Of a stretch of DNA of 64,000 nucleotides, positions 8,898-17,515 are shown piece after piece. The notes under the pieces are model-generated. The model was given only the letters and a program-made list of their open reading frames with translations. It had not been told where the DNA came from and did not search any database. The DNA lies in assembly GCA_965248605.1 (NCBI GenBank), contig CBDFJV010000006.1, forward strand, positions 620,001 through 684,000. The letters are read 5' to 3'. Made by a program: the position numbers and the translations under genes. Source of the stretch: CAUZJF01 sp965248605 (GTDB lineage Bacteria > Chloroflexota > Dehalococcoidia > Lucifugimonadales > CAUZJF01). How positions within the stretch are numbered: position 1 is the first letter of the stretch; every line of letters begins with the position of its first letter.

Positions 8898-9308
8898 ATG
8901 GAGCAGAACGGAGCAGAAAAACAGCCCCCCCTATCTGACAAGCAGCTCACGGCCCTGCCTTACCTGGTCTCCACCAAGTCGCTGTCGGAGGCGGCTCGGC
9001 TGGCCAACGTCGGGCGCACCACCCTCTACCGGTGGATTAACGACCCCGATTTCCGTGAGGAGCTCGAACGCCGGCGCCAGGAGGCCGCCGAGCTTGCCGA
9101 CACCGAGTTAAAAGGGCTGAAGCTCAAGGCGTTGATTGTGTTCGCCGAGTCCATGGAGGACCCCGATCCGTACGTTCGCCTGCGTGCTGCCCAGGTAGCC
9201 TACGGCTTCGGAATCAAGTCCGGTGACCTTGCGGAGGTAGGCAAGAGGGTCGAACGCCTCGACGACTCCTACCACCTCTGGTACTCCAAGAACCCACCTA
9301 GCCCGTGA
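8898..9308 (+). CDS. phBC6A51-type helix-turn-helix protein (phage small-terminase-like HTH)
   Basis: 136 residues. After a short tail comes TALPYLVSTKSLSEAARLAN then VGRTTLYRWIND, a helix-turn-helix typical of the phBC6A51 family found in phages and as orphan bacterial regulators, then a helical region with RLRAAQVAYGFG. AGGAG precedes the ATG. No large terminase or other phage gene is adjacent, so it is more likely a domesticated DNA-binding protein than a packaging component. Its targets are unknown. Confidence 0.7.
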   Translation: MEQNGAEKQPPLSDKQLTALPYLVSTKSLSEAARLANVGRTTLYRWINDPDFREELERRRQEAAELADTELKGLKLKALIVFAESMEDPDPYVRLRAAQVAYGFGIKSGDLAEVGKRVERLDDSYHLWYSKNPPSP

Positions 9309-9428
9309 CCAGCGTTTCCGACGTGGGCTACCGTTGGACGGGCCCGGATGTATTCGCCACATCTGGGTTTCGGTCGGCGGAGTCAGTTCCCAACGCTTCC
9401 GAAGGCCGAATGACACCAACCGGACTGT

Positions 9429-10235
9429 TTACAAAGGGCCGATCTCAGCCAGGGGCTGCACCAAGGCACGGACGCGAGGGTTCTCGCTGGTCAGGAGCGA
9501 TTCGTGGGGTGTGAAGGCTTTCGCGCTATTGCGGCGGAGGGCGTCGATGTGCTGGTCGGTGGTGGGCTTTCCGGCGAACTTCAACGCGATATATCGTCGT
9601 CCCGAGCTGGCGTGGTAGGCCGCATGAAATAGGCACTGGTTGAAGAACAGCACATCTCCCGGATTGGACTCCACGACGTAGCAGGGCATCCGGTCGCCAG
9701 CGACGCCGAAGGGCATGTCGGCTTCGTTGTCGGCCTCCGGGATGGGCTCCCAGGCGGCGGAGTCGAGCATGGTATAGAGACCGTCATGCAAAGGGCTGCG
9801 GTGCGAGCCGGGAATCACTCGGAGGGCGCCGCTGTCGGCGTGTACCTCGTCCAGGTAGAGCATGACCTTCAGGCGCGGGTAGTCGAGGTCGCCGGGCGCA
9901 TGATTCCTGCGGTCAGGATGCCAACGCGCCGCGCCGTAGCCGGTGATGTTGCCTTCGGAGCCGGTCCAGACCATGTCAGGGCCGATTAGCCGGTCGACGG
10001 CGGGGTAGATGCGCTCGTCGTCCACTAGCCGGAATAGCTTTGAGCTCAGCTCTACGAACGGCCCGGTGTGCTGGCTGCCGTCGTCCGACAGATTGAAATC
10101 GGGACGGCTGCGTTCCTGCTCCCACAGGAACTCGGCTTCCTCGACAATCTCGGAAACCTCGCCCTGCGAGAAGAGACCCTTGATGAAGAGGAACCCAAAC
10201 GTATCGAAGAGGGCCTTTTGGCCTGTAGTTAGCAT
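9429..10235 (-). CDS. Phytanoyl-CoA dioxygenase (PhyH) family protein
   Basis: 268 residues with the PhyH double-stranded beta helix. Fe(II) ligands are visible as H106-x-D108 in RWHPDRR and H204 in CLFHAAYHAS; RR after the distal His fits the 2-oxoglutarate-binding arginine. The family hydroxylates small organic substrates with 2-oxoglutarate and O2. SAR202-type genomes often carry many such paralogs, presumed to act on recalcitrant organic matter, but the substrate cannot be inferred here. It converges with the HTH gene and is followed upstream by an alpha/beta hydrolase on the same strand. Confidence 0.88.
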   Translation of the reverse strand: MLTTGQKALFDTFGFLFIKGLFSQGEVSEIVEEAEFLWEQERSRPDFNLSDDGSQHTGPFVELSSKLFRLVDDERIYPAVDRLIGPDMVWTGSEGNITGYGAARWHPDRRNHAPGDLDYPRLKVMLYLDEVHADSGALRVIPGSHRSPLHDGLYTMLDSAAWEPIPEADNEADMPFGVAGDRMPCYVVESNPGDVLFFNQCLFHAAYHASSGRRYIALKFAGKPTTDQHIDALRRNSAKAFTPHESLLTSENPRVRALVQPLAEIGPL

Positions 10236-10383
10236 AGCTGGGTATCAGTTCTCCTTTGACGTGCTACCTACTCGCCCTGATGGAACTCAGGGGACTATGG
10301 CTCCCAGCCTGTCTCGAAGGTTGCCTCCGTGCGGGACGAACCGTTTGGTCATCATCTTCTGGCTCTACACCTACTATAGCCAA

Positions 10384-11091
10384 TCACACGATGTCCATCC
10401 GATCAAGAGCATTGAGCACGAGCTTGGTGACCTGCAGAGGATGGGTAATTGGATGCAGATGCTTTGCGTCGATTTCATTCACATGCCACCCTTCGATCGC
10501 AGCTTCTCGAGCCTGGGGCTCGTAGAATCCGCTGAAACGGAGATAGCCAACTGGAGCATCTGGCCATTGTGCATTGAACGTTATCTCCTCGTGAAATAGA
10601 GCTAAGGGGATACGACGGAGCTCTTCTACGAACCGTTTCCGACGTTTCTCTCGGGGAATGAGTTCTTCCACAACACCGTCACGGAACCACTCCGACCAAG
10701 GCGGAAGCAACCCATCCGCGGCCATCAGCCGACGGTGTTGTTCTTCCTCAGGCGAGTCCTGGTCGGCAAGGCTGGCGCCGCTCTTCGGAAGCCGAGCGTC
10801 GACGAAAAGGTAAGCAGAGACGGTCCGGTCAAGACGTGATCCAATTGCCGGCAGGTAGGCGCCGGCAGCACTGTGCCCGACAAGTACGAGAGGGTCTCGT
10901 AGCACCGATTCCGCTACTGCCTCTCGAACGTAGTCAGCGATGGAATCGGCAAAGCCGGACGATCTATCGAGCGCCGGCAACACAGATGGGATGACTACTC
11001 GATGGCCCAGCCTCGTAAGTTCATTGCCGACCAACGACCACGAGTAGGGTCCTACGAGAGGGCTGTGTACAAGGACGAAGCTGTATGGCAA
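10384..11091 (-). CDS. Alpha/beta hydrolase
   Basis: 235 residues of alpha/beta hydrolase fold. FVLVHSPLVGPYSW is the oxyanion-loop region, VGHSAAGAYL carries the nucleophile S74, and the C-terminal DAKHLHPITHP supplies the likely catalytic His. The start is a TTG. Substrate unknown; possibly an esterase or C-C bond hydrolase. It lies 148 bases upstream of the PhyH gene on the same strand and may be co-transcribed. The MITE-like repeat begins 32 bases upstream of its start. Confidence 0.82.
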   Translation of the reverse strand: MPYSFVLVHSPLVGPYSWSLVGNELTRLGHRVVIPSVLPALDRSSGFADSIADYVREAVAESVLRDPLVLVGHSAAGAYLPAIGSRLDRTVSAYLFVDARLPKSGASLADQDSPEEEQHRRLMAADGLLPPWSEWFRDGVVEELIPREKRRKRFVEELRRIPLALFHEEITFNAQWPDAPVGYLRFSGFYEPQAREAAIEGWHVNEIDAKHLHPITHPLQVTKLVLNALDRMDIV

Positions 11092-11122
11092 TCGCGTCGG
11101 AAGCTAGCCCAATTAGGCGTCA

Positions 11123-11255
11123 GACTAGTAGACCGAAATCTTTGAAATGAGGGGTAGCCGAGATTGGCGTGCTACGACGACAGGGCGGGTTTCAAACCCG
11201 CCCCTACCAAGCCGTAACCTCAGAACCCTTCAATACTAGGATGTTGGACCACTAG
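11123..11255 (-). repeat. MITE-like 133-bp element, copy 2 (inverted)
   Basis: By eye the reverse complement of 4237-4369 with no mismatch. Its distal end lies inside the 3' end of the FHA gene and provides that gene's last ten sense codons and stop. The two copies in inverted orientation frame a 6.75-kb segment that could invert by homologous recombination. Confidence 0.85.
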
Positions 11256-11852
11256 CAAGTAGCCGAATTCGCCCGCTGTGATGAGCTTCCGGGGCTTGCG
11301 CGGGTCGTCATGGAGGTGGGCTCGTACGCGCAGAACTGCTTTGTCTATCAGCTGGTTCGACAGGACTTCCTCAAGGTCGGTTTCGGGCCAGACATGCTTT
11401 GCGATGTCCTCGCGACTGACGGCTTCGCCCTTCTTGGACTCCAGTAGCTCCATCAGCTTCGACTCCCCGTCCCCCAGCTCCTCGGGATGCTCCGGCTGGA
11501 TGGGCGGCTCCTCCATGTGCATTCTGACGGTGCCCATCGCCTTCTGACGAAACGTGAAGGTCGCGTCGCTTCCGGCGAGGCGGATCCTATCGCCGTGTCG
11601 TAGGACGTGCCCCTCCTGGCCGATCTCGTCGCGGTTGACGTAGGTGCCGTTGCCGGAGCCCAGGTCTCGCAGGACGTAACCGGAAGGTGATATAGAGACG
11701 ACGGCGTGCCTTCGAGAAACCGTTTCGTCGTCGACGTCCAGATCGTTGTCCGGCCCTCTCCCCATTATCAAAGCACCGGACGACATGGGTATCGTCATGC
11801 CGCTATTGGGGCCGCCTCGGACGTTCAAGGACGCCGCTGGTTCTTCCGTCAT
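11220..11852 (-). CDS. FHA domain protein with C-terminal winged-helix domain, C-terminus rewritten by MITE
   Basis: 210 residues. An FHA phosphothreonine-binding domain occupies about 12-100 (MGRGPDNDLDVDDETVSRRH, then GSGNGTYVN). An OmpR-type winged helix follows (about 125-205: KLMELLESKKGEAVSREDIA, LSNQLIDKAVLRVRAHL). The wing should end in a glycine-tyrosine-arginine strand; here it reads EFGYLL and then VVQHPSIEGF, encoded by the MITE. So an insertion truncated the last strand and supplied a new stop. It would link Ser/Thr kinase signalling to transcription; activity after truncation is uncertain. Confidence 0.85.
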   Translation of the reverse strand: MTEEPAASLNVRGGPNSGMTIPMSSGALIMGRGPDNDLDVDDETVSRRHAVVSISPSGYVLRDLGSGNGTYVNRDEIGQEGHVLRHGDRIRLAGSDATFTFRQKAMGTVRMHMEEPPIQPEHPEELGDGESKLMELLESKKGEAVSREDIAKHVWPETDLEEVLSNQLIDKAVLRVRAHLHDDPRKPRKLITAGEFGYLLVVQHPSIEGF

Positions 11853-12134
11853 GGAACTTCACCTCGATGTGGGTGGGGACATGTTACCGCACACGAGGCT
11901 GGGTCGTCATCAGGGTGCCTCGACTGGGCTCGGCACGAGCGGGGTGTGGATGCTTCGACCAGGCTTGGCACGAACGAGATTTGGGTACTCGACTGGACTC
12001 AGCGCGGACGGTCCAACGGGCTGACTTGTCGTGAAGTGCGCAGCCGACCCCTTTAGTCCCCTGCCGGTACCAGCCGGACGCGACTTCGATCCAGCTCTTG
12101 GCGAATCAACGCCGATGCTATACTGGATTCCGCT

Positions 12135-13235
12135 ATGCCTGCGAATGGAAAGAACGACAACCCACTGATAGAAAAGCTAGCCTCGGTCGAGCAGCGCTCG
12201 GCGGAGGTCGAGCGTCTTCTGTCCGATCCGGAAGTCTCGAAGGACTACACGCGGGTCCAGGTCCTGGCGAAGGAACATGCCTCGTTCAAACGGCTGGTCT
12301 CGCTATCCCGGGACTACTCTGCAGTCACCAAAGACATGGACGAGGCAACCGCTATCTCACGAGACGATTCGGACCGTGAGATCGCGGCATTGGCCCGCCA
12401 GGAGCTCGAGGAGTTGGAAGAGCGGAAACGAGAGATAGAAGAGGAGCTGCGCGTCGAGCTCCTGCCCAGGGACCCCAACGACGAGAAGAACGTCATCATG
12501 GAGATACGGGCCGGGACCGGGGGCGACGAGGCCGGCCTGTTCGCCAACGACCTCTTTCGTATGTACACCCGGTACGCCCAGCGGAGCGGATGGAAGACGG
12601 AGGTCATCGATAGCAACGAGACGGGGATCGGCGGCATCAAGGAGATGGTCTTTCAGGTCAAGGGCGACGGCTCCTACAGTCGGCTGAAGCACGAGAGCGG
12701 CGGCCATCGGGTACAGCGGATACCCGTGACCGAGTCGGGCGGCCGGATACACACGTCCTCCGCGACGGTTGCCGTGCTACCGGAGGCCGAAGAGGTCGAC
12801 GTGGAAATCGATTCGAACGACCTGAACATCGATATCTTCCATTCGAGTGGCCACGGTGGGCAGAACGTCCAAAAAGTCGCGACGGCTGTGCGCATTACAC
12901 ACACGCCGACGGGCATCGTAGCTGTCTGCCAGGACGAGCGGTCGCAGCTGAAGAACAAAGAGAAGGCGATGGCAGTGCTCCGATCTCGCATTCTAGCGCG
13001 GGAGATCGAGCGCCAGCAGCAAGAGATTACCGAGGAGCGGCGCACCCAGGTGGGGACCGGAGACCGCTCCGACCGCGTGCGGACCTACAACTTTCCGCAA
13101 GACCGCGTCACGGACCACAGGGCTAACTTCACGAAACATAATATGAGCGAGATCCTCGACGGCGACCTGGACGACTTCGTGGAGGCGCTCCTTGCACGGG
13201 AGCAGGCCCTCAAGCTCGAACAGGCCGGGCTGTGA
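12135..13235 (+). CDS. prfA: Peptide chain release factor 1
   Basis: 366 residues, normal length. The codon-recognition loop is PVT (RIPVTESGGRIHTS), the RF1-type P-x-T motif rather than the SPF of RF2, and the catalytic loop is GHGGQNVQ near residue 240. It terminates translation at UAA and UAG. It ends in a GTGA overlap with prmC, which encodes the methyltransferase that modifies the GGQ glutamine, a conserved pairing. Confidence 0.97.
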   Translation: MPANGKNDNPLIEKLASVEQRSAEVERLLSDPEVSKDYTRVQVLAKEHASFKRLVSLSRDYSAVTKDMDEATAISRDDSDREIAALARQELEELEERKREIEEELRVELLPRDPNDEKNVIMEIRAGTGGDEAGLFANDLFRMYTRYAQRSGWKTEVIDSNETGIGGIKEMVFQVKGDGSYSRLKHESGGHRVQRIPVTESGGRIHTSSATVAVLPEAEEVDVEIDSNDLNIDIFHSSGHGGQNVQKVATAVRITHTPTGIVAVCQDERSQLKNKEKAMAVLRSRILAREIERQQQEITEERRTQVGTGDRSDRVRTYNFPQDRVTDHRANFTKHNMSEILDGDLDDFVEALLAREQALKLEQAGL

Positions 13236-14110
13236 AGGTACGTGAGTCGTGGGTACGGGTCCGGAACGACCTGGCCGACCGGGGTGTGGCCGACGCGAGT
13301 ATCGAGGCTGAGACGCTAATTCGACATGGCCTCTGCCACGATCGAACCCGGTTCTTCGCCGAGCTAGACCGCCAACTCGGTACCCGTGAGCTCGCGTCCA
13401 TCGACGGCCTCGCCTCGCGGCGCGCGGCAGGGGAACCGCTGGCCTACATACTTGGAACTCGCGAGTTCTACGGCCTTGAGATGTACGTCAATGAGCACGT
13501 GCTCGTTCCCAGGCAAGAGACGGAGCTACTGGTCGACAAGGTCCTGGAGTTCGCGGAGAGTCGTTCAGGACAGTCGATGACCATAGCCGACGTGGGCACC
13601 GGCAGCGGCGCGATCGCCGTGGCGCTGGCGAGCAGACTTCCGGAGGCCACTGTCTACGCAATGGACCTGAGCGAGGCGGCTCTGGAGGTCGCGGACGTAA
13701 ACCGGCGGCGTCACGGTGTCGCTGAGCGAGTTCATCTATGTCGGGGTGACCTTCTTGCAGCGGTCTACCCTCACCTCAATCCTCTCCCAAAGGGAGAGGA
13801 GGTAAGAATCGACGTCATCGTGTCGAACCCACCGTATATAGCGGCGGGCGACCTCGCGGACCTGCCGCCAGACGTCAGACGCGAGCCGCGATCAGCGCTC
13901 GACGGCGGCCCCGATGGGCTTCGGGTCACCGAGAGGCTACTTAGGGAAGCGCCGGCCTACCTGAACCAACCGGGCCAGGTGCTGGTCGAGATCGCGCCTG
14001 AGCAGCTCGATGTGGCGATGGGCATCGCTCGGCAGGCCTTTCCGTCCGCAGCGGTGGACTTCGACCGGGACCTGCTCGGCCTACCGCGGGTGGTCGTCGT
14101 AGAGACGTAG
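13232..14110 (+). CDS. prmC: Release factor glutamine methyltransferase
   Basis: 292 residues. The N-terminal helical domain is followed by LVPRQETELL, the SAM-binding loop VGTGSGAIAVALA and the catalytic VSNPPYI (near residue 198). It N5-methylates the GGQ glutamine of release factors. GTG start overlaps the prfA stop by 4 bp. Residues about 180-190 (YPHLNPLPKGEE) are encoded by a CTCACCTCAATCCTCTCCC-type dispersed repeat inserted in frame at 13770-13802, in a loop before the NPPY strand. Confidence 0.96.
   Translation: MKVRESWVRVRNDLADRGVADASIEAETLIRHGLCHDRTRFFAELDRQLGTRELASIDGLASRRAAGEPLAYILGTREFYGLEMYVNEHVLVPRQETELLVDKVLEFAESRSGQSMTIADVGTGSGAIAVALASRLPEATVYAMDLSEAALEVADVNRRRHGVAERVHLCRGDLLAAVYPHLNPLPKGEEVRIDVIVSNPPYIAAGDLADLPPDVRREPRSALDGGPDGLRVTERLLREAPAYLNQPGQVLVEIAPEQLDVAMGIARQAFPSAAVDFDRDLLGLPRVVVVET
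13770..13802 (+). repeat. Dispersed repeat inserted in frame inside prmC
   Basis: The segment reading CCTCACCTCAATCC then TCTCCCAAAGGGAGAGGA carries the CTCTCCC/GGGAGAG palindrome of a common environmental repeat, here translated as part of PrmC. Confidence 0.65.
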
Positions 14111-14157
14111 TTGCACATTCGGCAGGTGTCTTTGTCCGTCGCGGCGCGGGCAATCAC

Positions 14158-14720
14158 GCAGAGCCTGTCTCAAAAGGTTTTCTGTGTCCTTGATTTGACT
14201 ACCGCTGTTGGTAGAGTATTGTGCGAGAACGAATTGAGGAGCAAGTGTGATGCCTCTGCGACCACTGAACAGAGAGCAGAGTTGGTTGTTCCCGCCGACT
14301 CTGGACGAGTTGTTGCCTGAGAACCATCCTGCCCGGTTTGTAGCGGCGTTGGTGGATGGGTTGGACCGAGCCAACTGGTCTGAGCTGGGGGTCGATATAG
14401 ACGGGGAGCCTTTGGGGTCCCCTGCCTACCACCCACGAGGGCTTCTGAGCGTGTGGGTGTATGGATTTACGACCGGAGTACGCTCCAGCCGTAAACTGGA
14501 GGCGGCGTGCCGAGACCAGATACCTTACCTGTGGCTCACCGGGTGGCAGCACCCGGACCACAACACCTTGTGGCGGTTCTATCGCGAGCACCGTGGGGCC
14601 ATGCGAGCACTGTTGAAGCGAACAGTGCGCACGGCGGTGACGATGGGATTGGTCGATTTGGCGGTGCAGGCGGTGGATGGGACGAAGATCATGGCCAACG
14701 CGACTAAGAATCGGACATAT
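14158..14720 (+). mobile_element. IS1182-family insertion sequence, 3'-truncated
   Basis: Begins with GAGCCTGTCTCAAAAGG, like the terminal repeats of IS1182 elements, and continues into the transposase N-terminus. The right half, with the remaining DDE residues and right terminal repeat, is missing. Confidence 0.6.
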
Positions 14721-14999
14721 GCCCTGCTGTACGTAAGCGTCCAGGACTCCACCAACGTCGATCCGGTTACCGACAGCGGCGAGTCCCATTGGAAGCCACT
14801 GAATACGTCGCCCCCCAATGCCTCCGCCACGGAGCGCGGGGTTGTCAGGCTAGCCACGGATGCAGGGGACGAGACCGATGCCACCGGGGTGATCACACCT
14901 GCTGTCCTGGCCTCGTTGGGGTATAGGCGGGTTACGGTGAGCGACTCGGCCCCCACCAGCTCGGACGGTGGCGACGGCGACGTGTGGCTGGAGTATTAG
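14247..14999 (+). CDS. Chimeric ORF: IS1182 transposase N-terminus fused to phage tail-fibre C-terminus
   Basis: Residues 1-158 are the N-terminus of an IS1182-type transposase (PLNREQSWLFPPTLDELLPE, PYLWLTGWQHPDHNTLWRF, first catalytic Asp in VDGTKIMANA). At about 14720 the sequence changes abruptly. The rest has the phage tail-fibre motif ERGVVRLATDAG, then VITPAVLASL, and ends DGDVWLEY. The frame stays open across the junction. The transposase half lacks the other catalytic residues, so it is inactive, and the fibre half lacks its N-terminus. This is an accidental fusion by IS insertion and deletion rather than a functional gene. Confidence 0.75.
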   Translation: MMPLRPLNREQSWLFPPTLDELLPENHPARFVAALVDGLDRANWSELGVDIDGEPLGSPAYHPRGLLSVWVYGFTTGVRSSRKLEAACRDQIPYLWLTGWQHPDHNTLWRFYREHRGAMRALLKRTVRTAVTMGLVDLAVQAVDGTKIMANATKNRTYALLYVSVQDSTNVDPVTDSGESHWKPLNTSPPNASATERGVVRLATDAGDETDATGVITPAVLASLGYRRVTVSDSAPTSSDGGDGDVWLEY

Positions 15000-15001
15000 C
15001 G

Positions 15002-15784
15002 ATGCCGATCAAGGTCAAGGCAGCGGGGGCATGGCAGACGGCGGCCGCCAAGGTGAAGGTGGCGGGGACATGGAAGGCAGCCCGTTCTTGGACCAAGGTC
15101 AGTGGGACGTGGCGAAGGGACGCTCGCGACTTCGACCTCGCCCCCGGCAACAACAACCCCGGGGGCATAGCCTGGGATGGAGCATACTTCTACGTGGCGG
15201 GCACCCCCGACAAAGAGGTGTACGTCTACGACGCCGATGGGAACTACCAGCCAGACCGCAACATCTGGCTCGGCCCCGGCAACGACTACCCCTGGGGCAT
15301 AGCCTGGGATGGAGCATACTTCTACGTGGCGGGCACCCCCGACAAAGAGGTGTACGTCTACGACGCCGATGGGAACTACCAGCCAGACCGCAACATCTGG
15401 CTCGGCCCCGGCAACGACTACCCCTGGGGCATAGCCTGGGATGGAGCATACTTCTACGTGGCGGACCCCGTCGACGATAAACTGTACGTCTACGACGCCG
15501 ATGGGAACTACCAGTCAGGCCGCGACTTCGACCTCGCCCTCGGCAACGACTACCCCGGGGGCATAGCCTGGGATGGAGCATACCTCTACGTGGTGGACCT
15601 CACCGACACTAAGGCGTACGTCTACGACGCTGATGGGAACTACCAGTCAGACCGCGACTTCGACTTCGCCCCCGGCAACAACTACCCCGGGGGCATAGCC
15701 TGGGATGGAGCATACTTCTACGTGGTGGACTTCATCGGCGATAAGGTGTACGTCTACGATGCCGATGGGACGCACGTGGGATAG
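15002..15784 (+). CDS. Phage tail-type protein with five 44-residue beta-propeller repeats
   Basis: 260 residues. The N-terminus has three copies of a K-x-AGxW motif (VKAAGAWQTA, VKVAGTWKAA, TKVSGTWR), common in phage tail and baseplate proteins. Five near-identical 44-residue units follow, each with GIAWDGAYFYV and then VYVYDADGNYQ, resembling NHL/YVTN propeller blades. The third to fifth units have diverged most in the loop after AYFYV. The ATG at 15002 follows the stop of the chimeric ORF by one base, so the two were consecutive tail genes. It may be a receptor-binding or appendage protein of the lost prophage. Confidence 0.6.
   Translation: MPIKVKAAGAWQTAAAKVKVAGTWKAARSWTKVSGTWRRDARDFDLAPGNNNPGGIAWDGAYFYVAGTPDKEVYVYDADGNYQPDRNIWLGPGNDYPWGIAWDGAYFYVAGTPDKEVYVYDADGNYQPDRNIWLGPGNDYPWGIAWDGAYFYVADPVDDKLYVYDADGNYQSGRDFDLALGNDYPGGIAWDGAYLYVVDLTDTKAYVYDADGNYQSDRDFDFAPGNNYPGGIAWDGAYFYVVDFIGDKVYVYDADGTHVG
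15119..15784 (+). repeat. 132-bp tandem repeat array (five units)
   Basis: GGGGGCATAGCCTGGGATGG recurs about every 132 bases, encoding the propeller units. Units one and two are almost identical at DNA level, indicating recent duplication. Confidence 0.85.
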
Positions 15785-15911
15785 GCTGCGCCTATCTCTG
15801 GTCGGCCAGTCGGGAAGGCGGCTGAAGTGTCAAGATGAATACACTACTAGGTGGCTTTCGATCTGCAGTCATGTTGTTACTCCTGATTGAGAACTTTCGC
15901 CTTTCATACAC

Positions 15912-17065
15912 CTACTCAGCCAGGTACTCCGCCCACTGATCCATGAGCGTCCTCCGCCTCTCGAACAGGTCAGAGCGGAAGTACGCGGCTTCGGTAGAGT
16001 CCCCAACTACGTGTGCTAGCGCCGCCTCCATGACTGCGTGCGGTGCGGGTCTGTCTTCTCAGCCGCCCAGTCTCGAAAGCTCGACCGGAAACCGTGCGGA
16101 ACACAGTCTATGTCCAGCGTCCTCAGCAGCTTGCGGTGGGTCATGTCGCTCAGTGGTCTGCCCGACCGCGACGGAAAAACGAGACCACTCCCATCATCGA
16201 GACGCCTCGCATCGGCCAGTATCGCCATAGCCCGCTCCGACAGCGGAACGCGATGCTCGCGGTCGGCCTTCATGCGCGTGGACGGGATAGTCCATGTCCT
16301 GGCGCCTATATCTACCTCTGACCACCGAGCATGTCGAGCTTCGCCTGGTCTGCTGGCTGTCAACACCTGGAACGCCAGGCACAGTTTTGAGGATTCTGTG
16401 ACTTTGGCGGCCTGCACAGCCCTCATCGCCGCGGGTACAGCCGCATAGTGTAGAGCCTTGTGGTGCGCCTGGGTCCGCGAAGTCTTGGGAAGCACGGCCT
16501 CGATGGCGTCGCCAGCTGGATTATCCAGCCTGTAGTTGTTGGCGATGGCCCACTTCATCACCGCGCTTATGCGCTGGCGCACTCGCCGCGCTGTCTCTGG
16601 CTTGGCGGTCCATATCAGGGTTAGAGCCTTCATAACATCCGAACCCGACACCTCGGTTACCAATCTGGAGCCAAAGTGTGGAAAGACGTATGTCCTGAGA
16701 GTAGAACCCCACTGGGCCGCATGCTTGGTGTTCTTCCATGTGGGGAGGTTGAGCTTGATAACCTCAGCGGCAGCCTCAGCAAAGGTCGGTACATCTCGCT
16801 TCTCTGTCCGAGGGTCGCCACCCACACGAGCGATTCTGCGGTTCTCCATCGCCTTCTCACGCGCAGCGCTCAGGGACACAAGAGGCCACCCGCCAAGTCC
16901 GAGATCAGTCCGCTTGCCGCGTATCACAACACGCTGAAGCCACCTGCGAGCGCCGGACGGGTCCACCTGAAGGTAAAGCCCCTGACCGTCCTGGTATCGG
17001 CCAGGCCGCTTCTCCGTTCTCACTCGCGCCGCAGTCAACGGACGAGCCTTGCGATTCTCGGTCAT
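15912..17065 (-). pseudogene. Tyrosine integrase (P4-type), frameshifted before the catalytic Tyr
   Basis: P4-type integrase: N-terminal DUF4102-like domain (KRPGRYQDGQGLYLQV), core-binding SAM-like domain, then catalytic Arg in ASRPGEARHARW and HGFRSSFRDWAAEKTD. At about 16040 the frame shifts by one base and hits a stop at 16016. In the next frame the expected ending continues (APHAVMEAALAHVVGD, EAAYFRSDLFERRRTL, QWAEYLAE) to a TAG at 15912; this holds the nucleophilic Tyr in EAAYF. The gene is therefore broken, or carries a sequencing indel. I chose the ATG at 17065, which follows a GGGGGGTGG stretch. It sits about 150 bases from tRNA-Ser. Confidence 0.85.
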
Positions 17066-17214
17066 TCCACCCCCCATTTTGCCCCACATTATAGTCGGGA
17101 TTGTATGGGACGGCAAGATAATCTATGAGCAACTATGAGAATCTTGGTTGTAGCTCGATCAGGTATGAAATCGGCAAAAGGCAGCGTTTTCAAAGCTAAG
17201 ACGAAGGATGTGTC

Positions 17215-17302
17215 TGGCGGAGGGGGTGGGATTCGAACCCACGTTCCCTTTCGGGATTCCTGTTTTCAAGACAGGCGCCTTAAGCCGCTCGGCCACCCCT
17301 CC
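17215..17302 (-). tRNA. tRNA-Ser (UGA)
   Basis: On the minus strand: acceptor GGAGGGG/CCCCTCC, anticodon stem CCTGT/ACAGG around CTTGAAA (anticodon TGA), a long variable arm CCC-GAAA-GGG typical of class II tRNAs, T-arm GTGGGTTCGAATCCCAC, and an encoded CCA. It is the insertion site of the decayed island. Confidence 0.95.
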
Positions 17303-17515
17303 ATACGGCCTCAGTTTGAGCGTCTCGCCTAACGCGGCAATTATTGTACCTCATAGTTAGCGACCGCACTGTGGCTCGGACGTCCCGGGCCGTCGTCGAG
17401 GCATCGGCGTTGTGGGAACGACATCTTGTTGAGTAAGAGGAGCTCGCGTTGGGCGAGTTTGGTGCAGATCCGGGTCGGACCCGCCCCGGTCAATGCCGCC
17501 AGGCAAGCGAGGTGC

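Larger units (their letters stand above)
14158..17214. mobile_element. Decayed genomic island at tRNA-Ser(UGA)
   Basis: The stretch between prmC and the 3' end of tRNA-Ser holds an IS1182 fragment, tail-fibre remnants, a propeller tail-type protein and a frameshifted tyrosine integrase facing away from the tRNA. Integrase next to a tRNA 3' end is the usual arrangement of an integrated prophage or island. No copy of the tRNA 3' end is visible near 14.1 kb, so the far attachment site has been lost or moved. Confidence 0.6.

Noticed and set aside
14110..14160. Second attachment site of the tRNA-Ser island
   Set aside because: I looked for the tRNA-Ser 3' sequence here and found no match.
15119..15784. 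Possible CRISPR array in the 132-bp repeats
   Set aside because: Repeats are contiguous, coding and too long; no spacers or cas genes. No CRISPR array was seen anywhere in the window.
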